A stretch of 64,000 nucleotides of DNA. Origin: Phoronis australis. Lineage: Eukaryota > Phoronida > Phoronidae. The stretch's first letter is position 1. Each line of letters starts with the position of its first letter. Both the position numbers and the translations under genes were made by a program. Location: NCBI GenBank assembly GCA_002633005.1, contig NMRA01000680.1, forward strand, positions 11,913-75,912, read 5' to 3'. Below the pieces are notes generated by a model. The model saw nothing but the letters and a program-made list of their open reading frames with translations. It ran no database searches and was not told where the DNA came from. Shown here in pieces: positions 37,826 through 49,619 of the stretch.

Positions 37826-38210
37826 AACATTTTGGCGGGAAACAGAGACCGGTTTCGAACCCGGTCCGCATGAGTTTCGGGCTGTCGACTTTACCACCGC
37901 ACCACTCAACGGCTGACGTCATGGAACGTGAAAATGGAATACTTAAATGAGCACGTGCGACAATTGCATGTTCAACAAACGGCATTGTACTGACCACAAT
38001 TTTAGCCTCGAATAGCAGATACATTGTACAACCGAGATAACATTTTGCCTGGAAACCGAGGCCGGATTCGAACCCGGGCCTCAAGAGTTTCGTGTCGCCG
38101 ACTTTACCACTTCACCACTCAGCGGCTGATGTCATCGAACGCGAAAATAGAATACCTAAATCAGCACGCGCAACAATCGCATGTTCAGTAAAGGGCATTG
38201 CACCGACATT
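37826..38210 (-). repeat. Tandem pair of tRNA-derived SINE heads
   Basis: Two units of about 212 and 173 bp, starting TAACATTTTG at 37826 and 38038, each contain a tRNA-like promoter on the minus strand. In the second unit the B box GGTTCGAATCC (38064-38074) is perfect and the A box TGGTGAAGTGG lies about 35 bases upstream of it. In the first unit the B box is GGTTCGAAACC. There is no cloverleaf-quality tRNA, so they are called SINE heads. Confidence 0.7.
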
Positions 38211-38660
38211 TATACGCTATGAAAAAAGACGCATAATTTCCATAAAACGATATTTTAATTCAGTGAAAGTTTTCTCTCATCTTCTCTCACTTGTAAATCG
38301 CTGATCTCCAATTTGAATGCTGTTATCGTGTCGTCGGTATCCTTTGACTGGAGCATTATAGTCAGTTACTAGTGGTAACCTACTTTAGCAAACGAGATTT
38401 TCTCGGTCGAAGCTTAGCGTGATAAAATGTGTAGTAAGCTATAATAGTTGCTAAACCTTTATTTATAGATTCACTTTATTTCTATTTTGTTTAAATTTTC
38501 AATTGGTTTTGAGTATAAGCATTATTTGACAAAAATAGCTCGGCTTTTCTTAAAAGGTCACGACCTCCGACCCCGGGCCTCTGACATAGAAAGTAGTTTC
38601 AAAGCCGAGTCGAGAAAGGTAGATCGATTAATTGTAATGTTTCTCGTTCAGTATGTGGTG

Positions 38661-38788
38661 TAAATATATTATTACATGTTTTCAGTCGTTATCCCCCTTA
38701 TCTAGAGCCCTCGTGGATAATTCTCCAAAATCCACTCGGGCACTACATAACTGGGGATAACGACTTCACCCTGCAATAATCTATATTT
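38661..38788. mobile_element. MITE, GTCGTTATCCCC family, copy 2
   Basis: TATTATTACATG...GTCGTTATCCCC at the left pairs with GGGGATAACGAC...CAATAATCTATAT at the right. The interior is shortened relative to the other copies. Confidence 0.8.
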
Positions 38789-39250
38789 ATACGCTATGAA
38801 AAATATGACGCAAAATTTCAATAAAAATGACATCTTTATTCAGTAAAATTATCTGTCCTTTTCTCTCCCTTGTAAATCATCGATTTCCAGTTTGAATCCG
38901 AGTAATGTGTGGTCAGGGTGCTTTTACTTGGACTTTAAAATCTGTAACCAGTGGAAACCTACTTTAGCAGACGACATTTTCAAGGTGGAAGCTTAGCAGG
39001 ATAAGATGTGTAGTAAGATAACGTAGTTGCTTAAAATCAAATTATTTTACAGATGCACTTTAGTTTTATTTTGTTTCAATTTTTTTGGTTTTAAGTAAAA
39101 ACATCATTTTAACAAGAAAAACTGGGGGTTCCTGAAAGGTCAGGACCTCCGACCTCAGGCCTCTGATATAGAAAGTAGTTACAAAAGCCGAGGCGAGTCG
39201 AGAAAGGTAGGTCGATTCATTTCAATGTTTCTCGTTCAGTATGTGGTATA

Positions 39251-39417
39251 AATAGATCATTATATGCTCTCAGTCGTTATCCCCCTAATCTAAAGCCCTC
39301 GTGGATTTTGGAGAGGGGCATTAGCCCCGAGGGCGATAATTCTCCAAAATCCACTCCAAATTCTACTCGGCTCTAGATTACGGGGGATAACGACCCCGCC
39401 ATGTAATAATCTATATT
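39251..39417. mobile_element. MITE, GTCGTTATCCCC family, copy 3
   Basis: The ends match copies 1 and 2. The interior GGGGCATTAGCCCCGAGGGC is palindromic like copy 1, with a short extra duplication (CCACTCCAAATTCTACTCGG). Confidence 0.8.
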
Positions 39418-39988
39418 TATCCTATACATGTACGTGTGATAGTATGGCCATGGAATACGGGTCGTATTATGAGGTTTAAAATGGAAGAACTACCTTTCCG
39501 TATACTTCGCGCGTTGAATACGGATGTCTTCCTTCTCGCCCAAATTCCCTCCTATGCACAAAGTACACTACAATCAGCAGAAACATGACTGTATATAATA
39601 GCATCACTTTGGGTTCAACTCCGCGCGCAATATTTTCACATGCCAATTCTATGATATGCGTTTTCAAAACGAAACAAAAAAGTGAAATAAAATATCGTTG
39701 AAAATTTTTCTTAATATATCCTGAAAAGTTGTACCTGAACATAACACTTAAATCACAAAAAGTCTCGAACTTGCCACAAATTATTTGGGATTGGTAAATC
39801 AATAAACATTACCAATGTATGACTCCTTTTGGTCACCTATTGTACCACACCAGATGAGGTTCCCTACCGTCAAATATGAGTCAGTTTTTAAATTCATTCT
39901 CAAAGCAATCAAAATACATCGAGCCCCAAAGCAAAACTGCAGCTACTGTAAACATTGTGTGTTGCTGGTTTCGACCACAAGTTGTTGT

Positions 39989-40088
39989 GCTTAGCGTCTG
40001 GTGTGGTAGTGTATTTAGTAGTAGGATCTAGCTCCGCTTAGCGTCTAGTGTGGTATTATAGTTAATAGTAGTAGTGTCTATTTCTGCT
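39989..40088 (+). repeat. Tandem repeat, 47-49 bp unit, two copies
   Basis: Both units start GCTTAGCGTCT.GTGTGGTA, at 39989 and 40036, and a third start (GCTTAGTG) follows at 40085. Confidence 0.75.
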
Positions 40089-40861
40089 TAGTGATCTGCT
40101 TTCAGCTTCCGCCGCTCTTCAGTTCCGACTGTAAGTACATAGCGTCTCCCACAACAAGACTTGTGCAGTGCCCCCACGCGGCAACACTTGGACTGGGTAT
40201 ACTCAAACTAAACTGTGCGGGATCGGGTTTAGGAAGGAGTTTTTCTGTCTTTAGCAGCCGTTGTTGTTTTCGAACGATATGGGATACGGAAAACCCCGTT
40301 GGCAGCATCCTCTGTTCTCGGGAGATTGATTAGTGTCTCTAGAGTGGGAGGCCCATCTAACTCAATCATCTTCTTTTGGGGCGACTGGTCAAGAGTATCT
40401 TGACTTTGACCTCTTCTGGTCCCATTGATACTGCCTTGTCTCCAGTCAGGCGAAATGGGAACCCTTGAGAACTAATATCCTGGTTCTTGAGTCTTAAGCC
40501 GGTCGCGGCTGGTGTTAAGCAACACAGAACTTTGCTTATCAAGTAATCTTGGGCAAACCGCAGTGCACAGAGTAGCGCCTGCTGCACTAGGGAACAAGCC
40601 TCCGCACGGTTAGCCCTGGGAGGTTGCGAGGCTCTGGCACTTGGAGGTAGACATAAAGAATCTGAGACATACATTTGCAGCAGACGACCTTTCGCAGGGG
40701 GTAATATGCTTGCTTGGAAGAACCAGGCGAGACAGCTGTTAAAACCAATGTCAGACCCTATAGGTTTGCGGATGCAGGAAAGCCTTTGGCTGGGCCTTGT
40801 TGCCACCCTAAGGATAGGGAAAATGAGTATGCAGACCTGAATTATAAACTGTACTTGCTAT

Positions 40862-41326
40862 ATGCATATACAGCGAAAATTAATAACCCGCCCTGGTCAG
40901 GGTTCAAGTGACCAGCTCACAGGACAGTCGAATGTGGTCTTTGCAGCTGAGGACTCCTCCTTAGCAGTTTCTATAAGGCAAGTGGAAGCACTCCCTACTG
41001 TTGACGCTTGCTCTGGGAAATCACTGGACTCTTATATGAGACTGCAAAGTGAAATTACCAAGCTCGTGAAAGCGGCAAGGGTGGCAGCTTACGCGAACCC
41101 CAAACCTGTTCTGGACATTGCTCACGGAGCGAATGGTGGCGGAAAGAATTCAACTGAGCCTGATGGCAGCTCCCGTTGTCTCTCTGCAGCTGCTAAGCGG
41201 AGAACAAATCTGAATCACCGGACGGCTCAGGAGGAGCTGGAAAACCTAGAAATCGGTGTTCAGCACGTAGTTAAGCGTCCACTAAGTTTCAAAGAAGGGT
41301 TGTTAAGCATGGTTTCTTTCTCTTAA
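40862..41326 (+). other. Unassigned 154-codon open frame
   Basis: This stretch is more GC-rich than its surroundings. It encodes MHIQRKLITRPGQG..., a run LQSEITKLVKAARVAAYANP and a basic C-terminal half with EELENLEIGVQHV. It has no recognisable domain. It lies inside a receptor intron on the opposite strand, downstream of a tandem repeat, which suggests a transposon gag-like or ORF1 relic, but that is a guess. Confidence 0.25.
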
Positions 41327-43980
41327 CTTGACTTTGCCATCAAACGTAAAATGGTTGATTTTGACCGGCTGCTTGACTACTCTGGCTGTCAAACTCGCTT
41401 CAATGATTTGTGTATACAATTTGGAGGTTTTGATCGCCTAAATGTCTCCCAGTGCGTATGGAAATGGTGTTTTTTAGATGAAAACTGTCGATTTAGTCAA
41501 TGTTGTCAGCTGGCTGCACTTGTAAAATTGACTTTGGATTCAGTTTAAATGGATTTTGTGCAAGGTTTTTGAAGAATTTGGTCCAGTACATCATTCTTAT
41601 TTTTTATAGCACATAGGTGGAATAGACATGTGGAACTTTTGAAAATAGTTTTCAAAAATAAATACAGCAAATTTTAAATCTTTTCAATGCCATATGTAAA
41701 TTTAGTGTGAGCATCACTTTTTATTCGTGCCACCCAGGCATCCGATGTACATGTAGAAATTCCAGATATGAATAATCAGACGGTGAAGATATCTTAAAAC
41801 GTGGCTTACCAGGAAGCAAGCAGACCATACCAGTACAGTGTACATCCAAACCGGTAAAAACAAGAACACTAGCCCTGGAATGTCACCTTCGATCTCGCGC
41901 TGCTGCGGTTGCGCCGTGCATGCGTGGAATTTGCGTGCATTCGTTTGTAGGTCCGGAGTTGGTTATTGCTATGGACTTCACTAAAACTTTTTGCAACTCC
42001 GCCGTTTTTAAACCGAACTGCATAAAAGACATATCGACAGAAAGCCCTTTACCAGTTCTCGATGGTGTATGATAATACCTCTAACAAAAGATTTTTATAA
42101 CAAATTTTCATTTCGCATACCTAAAAGGTTTAAAAATGTTTTACTGCGAAAACTGAAGGAATGTACTAGTAGCACAAAAAGGAAATGAACGATTGAGTCG
42201 TTGGATACGATTTCATTCTTCAGTAAAAATTCAGGATGCAGTGACATGTACAAAAAGGTGATAAACGAATCATTCCTACTATCTATCCGGAAATTGCAGA
42301 TAAACGTTTTCTCATGGATAGTAATAGGCAAACATCTATTATGAAGTGCAGTGTGGAAAGCTCGTTATAATGGTTGCACAGTAAGACTTGCCCTAGGAGT
42401 TTAGAAATAAAGCCAGTTTTTCTTAGAGTAAAAAGTATCGATCCTGATACATGTAGTGTCACCGTAAACAAGAAACATTGGAACATATTTTAAGATTGTA
42501 ACGCACAATATAAACGTCAACGTGGCAACTCGCAATCCCGACTTAGAAGAGTGCTTATTCGACGAAGACTTCACAGGTCGATTGTTAGGCTTCACAGGAA
42601 TACACCGATCAAGAAATTATAGAGAGGCTGCGTGAACGTGCACAGACAACGGAACATACGAATAGTTCCGAAAACCATTTGAACTTGTCATGGTGTCAGT
42701 GGGCTAACTGCACGATAATAGAACGACTGACGCTTGCGTTTGCCTCCACGAAATTCCGCAAGTGACACGAATTTTTGGAGAAGCGCAGGTGTGTCTAACG
42801 GACCATCCTGATTTTGCATCGCATCTAAAAAGGTGTGCTTACGACGTATTTTTATGGCTGGAAAAAGAAGTTGCGACTACATCCCGCCTACACTTAGAGG
42901 ACCAAACAGAAGACTAATTAACGAACCAGTCAGTCATCAAACAAGTTATATAAAACGTTATGTTCTCACGCCTTGTTTTTAATTGTAATTGTTTATGTTT
43001 TCATGACCAACTACAATTCTCCATAATTAAAAACTGATCAACAACCGATTCGACGAAGTGCAGGCCACTGGCAGACACTGAGAATTTTCACGGTCTCATA
43101 CTTGGTCTTAGCGGTGTACTTTTCAATCTTTACTACCACGAGCCACTTCGATCCAAAGCATCATGGTCTCTCGAGGAAATCGAAAAAACGATATACCCGT
43201 TTTCCTCGCAGCTTCACATTTCGCACAAACGGACACAATGCATCACACCATAGCGACATTCACTGTGCCGAGGATCACTGACTTCGCCGCGTCGTTTCTC
43301 ACCTTCCCCAAAGGTTAACGCGACACCTCTAAGCGAGCTGAAGCGGATATAGACCGATAAGACGGTAAAATGACTAATTAGATCGGGTGGCATTCTCATA
43401 ACGGCCTAGACGCCATTGTTTTCTCAAAAGTTCAAATTGTCTTCCTTAACTGCATTTAAGATACTCAATTCTGTTTTGAGGGTTTCAAGACACATTGACC
43501 GTAGTCATGCTATGAATTATCTGCCTTACATGCATTTATACGCAGATTATCTTACAAAAAAAGATGTACAGATCTTGATTTTTGCAGTCAGGTGACAATG
43601 CACACATCCTGAATGGAACAAACCTTTTGAAGTTTGTTAACTTTCCTTCTTTGCCGTCCTTTGAACAACAAAAATAACATGCAGAGAGTGTGCTAAAAAG
43701 CATGGAAAACGACCTCTTTACATATATATCAATTATTTTCTTAAGTCGTAGAGGGGACCCCCAGCGCCCGATCTCCCCGCTTCTGCGATTCAAGCCACAG
43801 AAACGCGCTTAGCACGACTCGATCATTTTCACCAATTTGGACCCCTCTAGATGAGTCCCTAGACCTCGGGCAATATTGTTCTTCCTCGGTCCATATGACC
43901 TGATTCCTGATATTGCCCTTGGTAACGGTCTATATTTTTATAGTAATCAAGACTATGTAGAGTGGACTACCTACATTCAC

Positions 43981-44139
43981 TGGGACAGTACACTTGACAC
44001 GTCTTTTCATCGGTTCTACTTCCTACGCATCCCTCGCCGCCTCCGTAGGGTTGCCCGCACTGTCGCTCCCGCATCATGACTCCCGCTTCCCCGCAACTTA
44101 CAGAGCACTTAGAATCCTGCCACTCGCCCCAGGCATCCT
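43981..44139 (-). CDS. Exon: thrombospondin type-1 repeat (TSP1)
   Basis: This 159-nt exon (53 codons, phase 1 to 1) encodes a single TSP1 repeat. The motif DAWGEWQDSKCSVSCGE matches the W..W..CS.SCG signature. MRERQC, EGC, EKTC and VYCP supply the remaining four cysteines, giving the full set of six. TSP1 repeats are extracellular adhesion and guidance modules, often C-mannosylated on the tryptophans and O-fucosylated at CS.SCG sites. The acceptor is GTCTTCTTCAG. The phase-1 donor is CCCA|GTGAAT, which is only moderate; a second GT further on would break phase. It is the closest exon to kringle 2, separated by a 1.6-kb intron. Confidence 0.9.
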
Positions 44140-45772
44140 CTGAAGAAGACAGTTGCGTCATCAGGCGCCACATTATCGAGTTAGAGCCTAAAAGAACAAA
44201 TCTCTCTTTCTCTCAATTTGATCTTTCATGTGAGCAACCAAAAGTTAGAAAAAATGTCAAAGCATTTTTCCACGCTTGCTATTTCTTTACTGTCACTTAA
44301 GGGGCGTTATAGTTTTTTACTAGCGAAGAGCTGTTATTTGGAAATATTGTTGAATGTGCTTTTTAAGTGCCACTGACCATACTGCAAGAGCTATAAAGCA
44401 ATAAAATTCGCCAAATCTCGCTGTTGTCTGCCAGACATTTTTTTTGAAAGCAAGACCGGTGACTTGGTTGAATACGATTAAGATATCTAAAGCTGAGGTT
44501 CTAGCGCAGACAGCATGGAGTTAAGTTGCAATGCGAGGTATTTAGACACGATTGCTAGCTGTGTTTGATTTCAGAAAATTTAAAGTTTTTATCACCGATA
44601 ATGACACTATCACTGGCACTGTCGCATGTGACGGAATATGTGTTTCTAAGATTAATCCCACAGGCACGCACAAGTATTCACACACAATTACACGCGCGCA
44701 CGCGCGTTTCGAGATTGGTCGTCATATTTGAGAGTTATTATTTAGGAAGATTTCCAAATGGAATGATACTCTAAATTTCAGAAACCGTGAATGAGAAAAG
44801 TTTGATAGCAAATGGTCTTATACTTCCGTCGAAATGAACTAACAGGTAACTGTGATTATTGTCACAACACTCAAAGAGTTAGATAGCTATACGCAGGAAG
44901 AGGTACATACATGTACAAGCAATACATATCGCCTTGATCAGCGTCCCGCTCAAGAGACGTCTAAAACAGTAAACAGAACGCTGTTTGTTTGTTAAAAGGA
45001 TACCAAACTCTGTTTTATGATTTCATCCAACTCTCGTTCTGTCACATGATAATGTATCATTGTCGTCAATCTTCTAAGTTAAAGACAAGAATCTACTAAA
45101 AACTCACAATCCCCATGTCATAGATTGCACATTATGATCATTAGTGGGTGGCCTTTTCGCTGAGTTGCCCTGTAACTCGATAAAAGCGTAGGCTACGCTT
45201 GCCCGCTGAGCAGACTTTGGAAGAAGTTTTCAAATTTTCCTCCAAACTTTGGAGGGTTGTCAAGGGTTACGGAGCATCATTTTGTTTCAGAAACCAGGAT
45301 GGGAAAGTTGTTTTTAGTATCTGTTAATAAACCACAACCGGATTTGTACCCTTTTAATATTTGATGGAAAAAGTCGTTTGCTCGTTGCGCCTACCTCGGC
45401 TCTGTTTTATAAAATGCGACTTTAGGCGAATTCAGAAACGTCGCCTATAAATTTTAAATTTATAATTACAAAACTTAATTTGATGTGTCATCAGGAAAAT
45501 GTGAAGGCTCTGTAGTTACTAGTTATTGAATAATTTGTATTTAGATTAATGCTACACTGGGATAAGCTAACAACTTAAGGCAGAGTTATTTCGTAACAAC
45601 AGGAGCGAGAAAATGAGGTAAGCCTAGTCACTTTTCAGGATAAGGGCTGGGGGGGGGGTGTGGCACGGATATACATGTACATGTATACGATAAACATAGT
45701 GGCAATAATTATACTGGAGTAAGGAGGAATTAAGCCGATTAAAGACTCCCCTTTGTGTATGCTTGGTTTTAC
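44140..45772. other. Intron between kringle 2 and TSP1
   Basis: This is the shortest recognised intron (1.6 kb). I see AT-rich non-coding sequence, a CGCGCGCACG patch near 44690, and no repeats or genes. Confidence 0.7.
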
Positions 45773-46027
45773 CTGCGCAAGTCCTGATACCACAGTCCTT
45801 TAGTTGATGAGACGCGACTGCGCAAACAACAAAAATACCATCTATATTTGGCATCAGGGCATTGGGTTTAGTTCCTTGCACTTTCCTGCAGCTGTTGCCG
45901 TCATCTTTGTGGAAAGGATATCCGCTTTCTGTCCAACTCATACAGCTACGCGTGGTCTTGCCGTCGACTACTTTATTCCAGTCACCCGTGTATGTTCCAG
46001 ACTTCGGTATGCAGTTAACGTTTGGCT
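45773..46027 (-). CDS. Exon: divergent kringle-like domain (kringle 2)
   Basis: This 255-nt exon (85 codons, phase 1 to 1) carries six cysteines in kringle-like order: VNCIP, RSCMSW, NSCRK, VVCAV, KDCGI, RTCA. The pattern SGTYTGDW...TTRSCMSW resembles the kringle start (G.Y.G...G..C..W) and KDCGIRTC the end (YC.I..C). The usual NPD...PWCYT centre is gone, so a classical lysine-binding pocket is unlikely. The acceptor is CTCTTTTGACAG and the donor is GCAG|GTAAAA. An open frame continues upstream to a methionine at 46160, but the splice sites and domain edge argue that this extension is intronic. A kringle-derived fold is the best call; a lineage-specific six-cysteine module is the alternative. 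Confidence 0.72.
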
Positions 46028-47022
46028 CTGTCAAAAGAGTGCACGCCCATGTCTTATTATGCATAACTGATTGCGTAGTGAAATCGACACTCGGCAAGTT
46101 CACCGAATGTCTAAGGGGCCGAAACATTAGAGCGTACAGGACGAACCTGTTTAGTTTCATCTGAAAAAACTTGCATGGAGATTCTCAAATAACAATGATA
46201 ATTTCGTGCACATGGTCAGACGCCAATGTAATTGAAACTCGGAGACACTGAATGGAGACAAACTTGTCACAAACTCCAGTTGTTCCCTTTAGATTATTTT
46301 AGGACTCTCGTTCTTTGGGCAAGGCCCCATAAAAAGCACCGATTCAAGGCACCCTCTGTGCCACTTCTGCTTCCACAGCTTGATCTCCTAAACCCTTTGC
46401 AACTCGTGTGAAACGTGACACTTATGGTCCTAGGAATGCATCAACAGCTTAAGGAGAGCTCTTTCTGATAGATGCGACTACCAATGTATATCGTTGGGGC
46501 AGTTTTAATTTTTGATTTTGCTTCTGTACATTTGGAAGTTAGAGGGATGGGTATACGACCCCTCTCCGTCTGCGGACAGGTTTTATACATTCTACCCAAT
46601 CGGTGGACGTTTTGATAGTTTACAAAAATGCCCCTACAAGTGTACGTTTGCATTGCAGTTGCTATGAGTTCTTCAATGCTCTTGTTACTATGTTTGGTCA
46701 ATGTCGAAAGAAATATATATTTACAGTGTTTTCCACTGAGGACATAATCATGCGTGTGGATCAGCCTTAATTTGGGAGAGACCTCCCTTGGACTATACCA
46801 GATTTAAAAAATACATTAAGGTTGTCTTTTGAACAAAGGCAGGCCACTTCTTGCAAAATACGTTGCACATGCTTGTTCTGTTATGTACATTTGTGGGATA
46901 AAATAATCCTGTGTGTTTGACCTTGCAAGTATCAAACTACACCTATCATTCAGACTGATATAAGAATCGAGTATTTTCATCAAGAAATTCATGAGTTATA
47001 CTTGCATGTAATTAGAACTTAC

Positions 47023-47064
47023 TTGTTCGTTTAAAGGAGGCACTCCACACAGCTACCTTGTGGA
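47023..47064 (-). CDS. Candidate 42-nt linker exon between the two kringles
   Basis: This is a possible micro-exon, phase 1 to 1, so it could be included or skipped without changing frame. The acceptor has a good pyrimidine tract (TAACACCACTTCCCCAG) and the donor is strong (ACAA|GTAAGT). It would add about 14 residues (HKVAVWSASFKRT plus split codons) between kringle 1 and kringle 2. No domain supports it, so it could be a chance pair of splice-like sites. Confidence 0.3.
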
Positions 47065-47249
47065 CTGGGGAAGTGGTGTTAGAAAAGTGTAGTAGCAAAA
47101 GTAAAGTGATTATAATCACATGGAACCGGAAATGGCATACAATGCCATTGAATCACACTTAACTCCCACTAAAAGAAATTGTGACATATCTGGTAGTTTA
47201 ATTCCACCATCAGTCAGCCTTGGCGACGTGTTACAATGTGCTGGATAAA

Positions 47250-47372
47250 GCATGGTCGCCCCCCCCAGTCCCCCTGTGGTGCACTGCCCATAGACCAAAG
47301 GCGGCGCAGCACTGAAAAAGAAGGGGGGAGGCAATTTCCCCCCAGCCCCCTACGGTGTGCCGCCCAACTTAG
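47250..47372 (-). mobile_element. GGGCGGC-ended short element, copy 2
   Basis: On the minus strand it starts GGGCGGCACACCGTAGGGGG and contains CTTTTTCAGTGCTGCGCCGCC, the two ends of the element at 30668-30732, with extra C-rich and G-rich sequence. Confidence 0.55.
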
Positions 47373-48069
47373 TCAGTACAAAAAGCGGCATTACCAACAA
47401 ACCCTGGGCATACGCAAATCATTCGAAAAGTTGGAAACAATGAGGACAAGATTGAATGTTTGCAAACTCATGAACATTTTGCAAAACTTTCGTCGATGGA
47501 CAAGTACTGCCAGTAACTTCAGCAAATGTACTGTATGTGAAATTTTCAATGCCTCGTGTACACGCCAAGAACATCTATTGGACCTCACTCGGCAAACATC
47601 AGACCCGATTGATTTTGAAGAGAGAAAATTAGATCAAAGTTCAGTTTTTGTCTTGCGATTTGTTGCCACAGGTTTATTTCCGCTTACTAATAGTACTGGT
47701 TCACGCTGGCCCAGATTAATAATTTACACTTGTGATTGTTAGATTGATTTCACCAAGCAAAGCAGCGTAGCAGTTGTAAAGAATTCTATTGGGCGGAGAA
47801 GTTTGTAGGACGTGTTGGGGACACGGTGCCTACTCTCCTTCACCTGGCTAAGCTAACTGCTTTATTAGAAAGCTCATAATCATTGCTGGTCGTAGTGAGT
47901 ACACTGGGTGGTGAGTCTTGTTCAACATGACTATAGTTGAGAATATCTAATTAGTTTTACCAAGGAGTGTAGTAGTATAGGAGAGTTCACTTGTGAGTTC
48001 GCTGTTACCGCTACTACTAGCGCCGCCAAGTGGTGAACAAGCTACGGTCAACCAGGAAGCGCCAAAGCA

Positions 48070-48905
48070 ATGGGGACGGACGCATTTTGCAGTGCGATAA
48101 ATTGCATGAATTGATCCTTGAAAACCCCACACGGGTCATTTTGTAGGTTTCCTAAGGATCCAGAAAGGTAAGGATTATCTGTTATTCAATAATATGATAC
48201 ATTGTCTTTCATTTTGTGTGTTCTGTTCACGGTTGTTAGACAAGTCGATCGCAGTCCCGGTGCCCGGCACTGTCTGCAGTGTAGGCTAGACCTACTGGGC
48301 AGCCGGCGGAAGACGACTATGATTAACGTACGATGTGATCGTCAGCTTTTTGGATACTTGCAGTCCATGTATTCCAAATCAAAATGTCACTCTAACGATC
48401 GCAGGGATAATTTTAGGAAAACATTCCCATGGCCATGGGTGAATATGAATCGTGGTGACACGGCCATGGCACAATCACAGCCACAGGCCACAGGGCCTTT
48501 TAAGTCTTTCATTAGTCAAGTCAGAGAATCTGTGGGTCTCGGTGAAAAGTTGTGCAGCCCTTAAAATATCCGTGGATCGACATTTGAGTCCTAGTTTTTT
48601 TAGTTGACACCAAGACGCTTTTGTCTCTATCACAATCACAGTACGACAGGACTTCTGTAGTGTAGTTTAGTGTAGGCTACCAGTCTCTGTGAACCTGGTG
48701 AGTATGAGGTTTGTTCCTGAGTCTCTCATTGATTTCTGTTCAGGTGCAAGCACTGGGAGCCGACCTAATGAATAGAGTGCATCCTACTTGTCCAAGAACT
48801 GCAGCTTATGCTCTCATCACTTCGAGGAGTCCATGTTGATGAATGAAGAACAAGCTGGTATTGAATGCAGTGCCCGAGCAGTATTTGATGTCCCCAGTCC
48901 ACCAA
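48070..48905 (+). pseudogene. THAP zinc-finger fragment of a transposase
   Basis: Exon-like part 1 (48070-48167) encodes MGTDAFCSAINCMN, an in-frame TGA at 48112, then SFCRFPKDPE, the C..C...FP.D pattern of the C2CH THAP finger, and ends at a donor AAAG|GTAAGG. Part 2, after an acceptor CTGTTCAG at about 48744, has KHWEP, a frame disturbance, then CSLCSHHFEES and ARAVFDVPSPPK, matching the C..H and AVPTIF-type end of THAP domains. The stop and the frame disturbance show decay. THAP domains bind the transposon ends. Confidence 0.7.
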
Positions 48906-49619
48906 AAATGAAGACGTCAAAAAGTTCTACGGAAATTATGTTACAGCTGTGGAATAGGCTTTTTGCATTTCTGATTATCGTCTCACAAAGCAAGTACTGG
49001 AACATCACGTGTAGAAAGGACAATTAGTCAAAATCTGGTTTTCGTATTTTACTAAGGTTGATCAGATTGAAACATTTTATGAATGGTTAGCCTGTGATTT
49101 GAAGAGAGCCAAAGTGAAACTGATGGGTCTTTTAGAGTCTGAATGGTGGGCTGACATTTTGTTAAACCCAAGCTATCCATATCATTTTGCTTCTCAATGA
49201 CACTGAAACACCTCTGTGAGTAAATTAGTTATCAGCTTCAACGCATTTCGTTGGCAAAAAGAGCTGTTGTTTACTAGTGAATAGAGAGTGAGAAGGTTGG
49301 TTAGATTTTCTTGTTGTATTGGTGTATGTGTTGCCTATTTTGTACGTTTTTGGAGATTGTGATTAATTTAAGCTCCAGTTGTGGCTAAGTAACAAATATG
49401 ATCTTGTGGTCTAGCTTTAGCTTACCTGAAATATTTACTGTTATTGATAATATGAACAGTGGGTATAGAAAATAAAAATTTTAGTTTTATCATCCATTAA
49501 AAGTCTTTTTAATTCAGTTTTGTATGAAGTTGTGTGGCTAGTGAATATTTTGATTGCTGTTCAGCACCTCTTAACTTTTTTGTCATGACATTTTGAGCTT
49601 GGACTGGTTATGGTGGGGA

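Larger units (their letters stand above)
38209..39417 (+). repeat. Tandem duplication of about 600 bp, each unit ending in a MITE
   Basis: Unit 1 (38209-38784) and unit 2 (38785-39417) both start ATTTATACGCTATGAAAAA. They share ACCTACTTTAGCA, AAGCTTAGC and GGCCTCTGA.ATAGAAAGTA, and both end with a GTCGTTATCCCC palindromic MITE. Confidence 0.85.
36342..43980. other. Intron between TSP1 and Ig domain 1
   Basis: This 7.6-kb intron contains the SINE-bearing and MITE-bearing tandem duplications (37826-39417), a 47-49-bp tandem repeat (39989-40088) and a 154-codon plus-strand frame at 40862-41326. Nothing else coding was recognised. Confidence 0.6.

Noticed and set aside
38038-38130. A functional tRNA gene on the minus strand, because of perfect A-box and B-box-like motifs.
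   Set aside because: There is no complete cloverleaf and the unit occurs as a tandem diverged pair, so a tRNA-derived SINE head is more likely.
45624-46160. Taking the 178-codon minus-strand frame as an intact single-exon gene starting at 46160.
   Set aside because: Only the part between the splice sites 46027 and 45773 has domain character and phase consistency; the rest reads through intron.
47236-47742. 168-codon plus-strand frame, among the longest in the window.
   Set aside because: It starts inside a short repeat element and shows no domain or composition expected of coding sequence.
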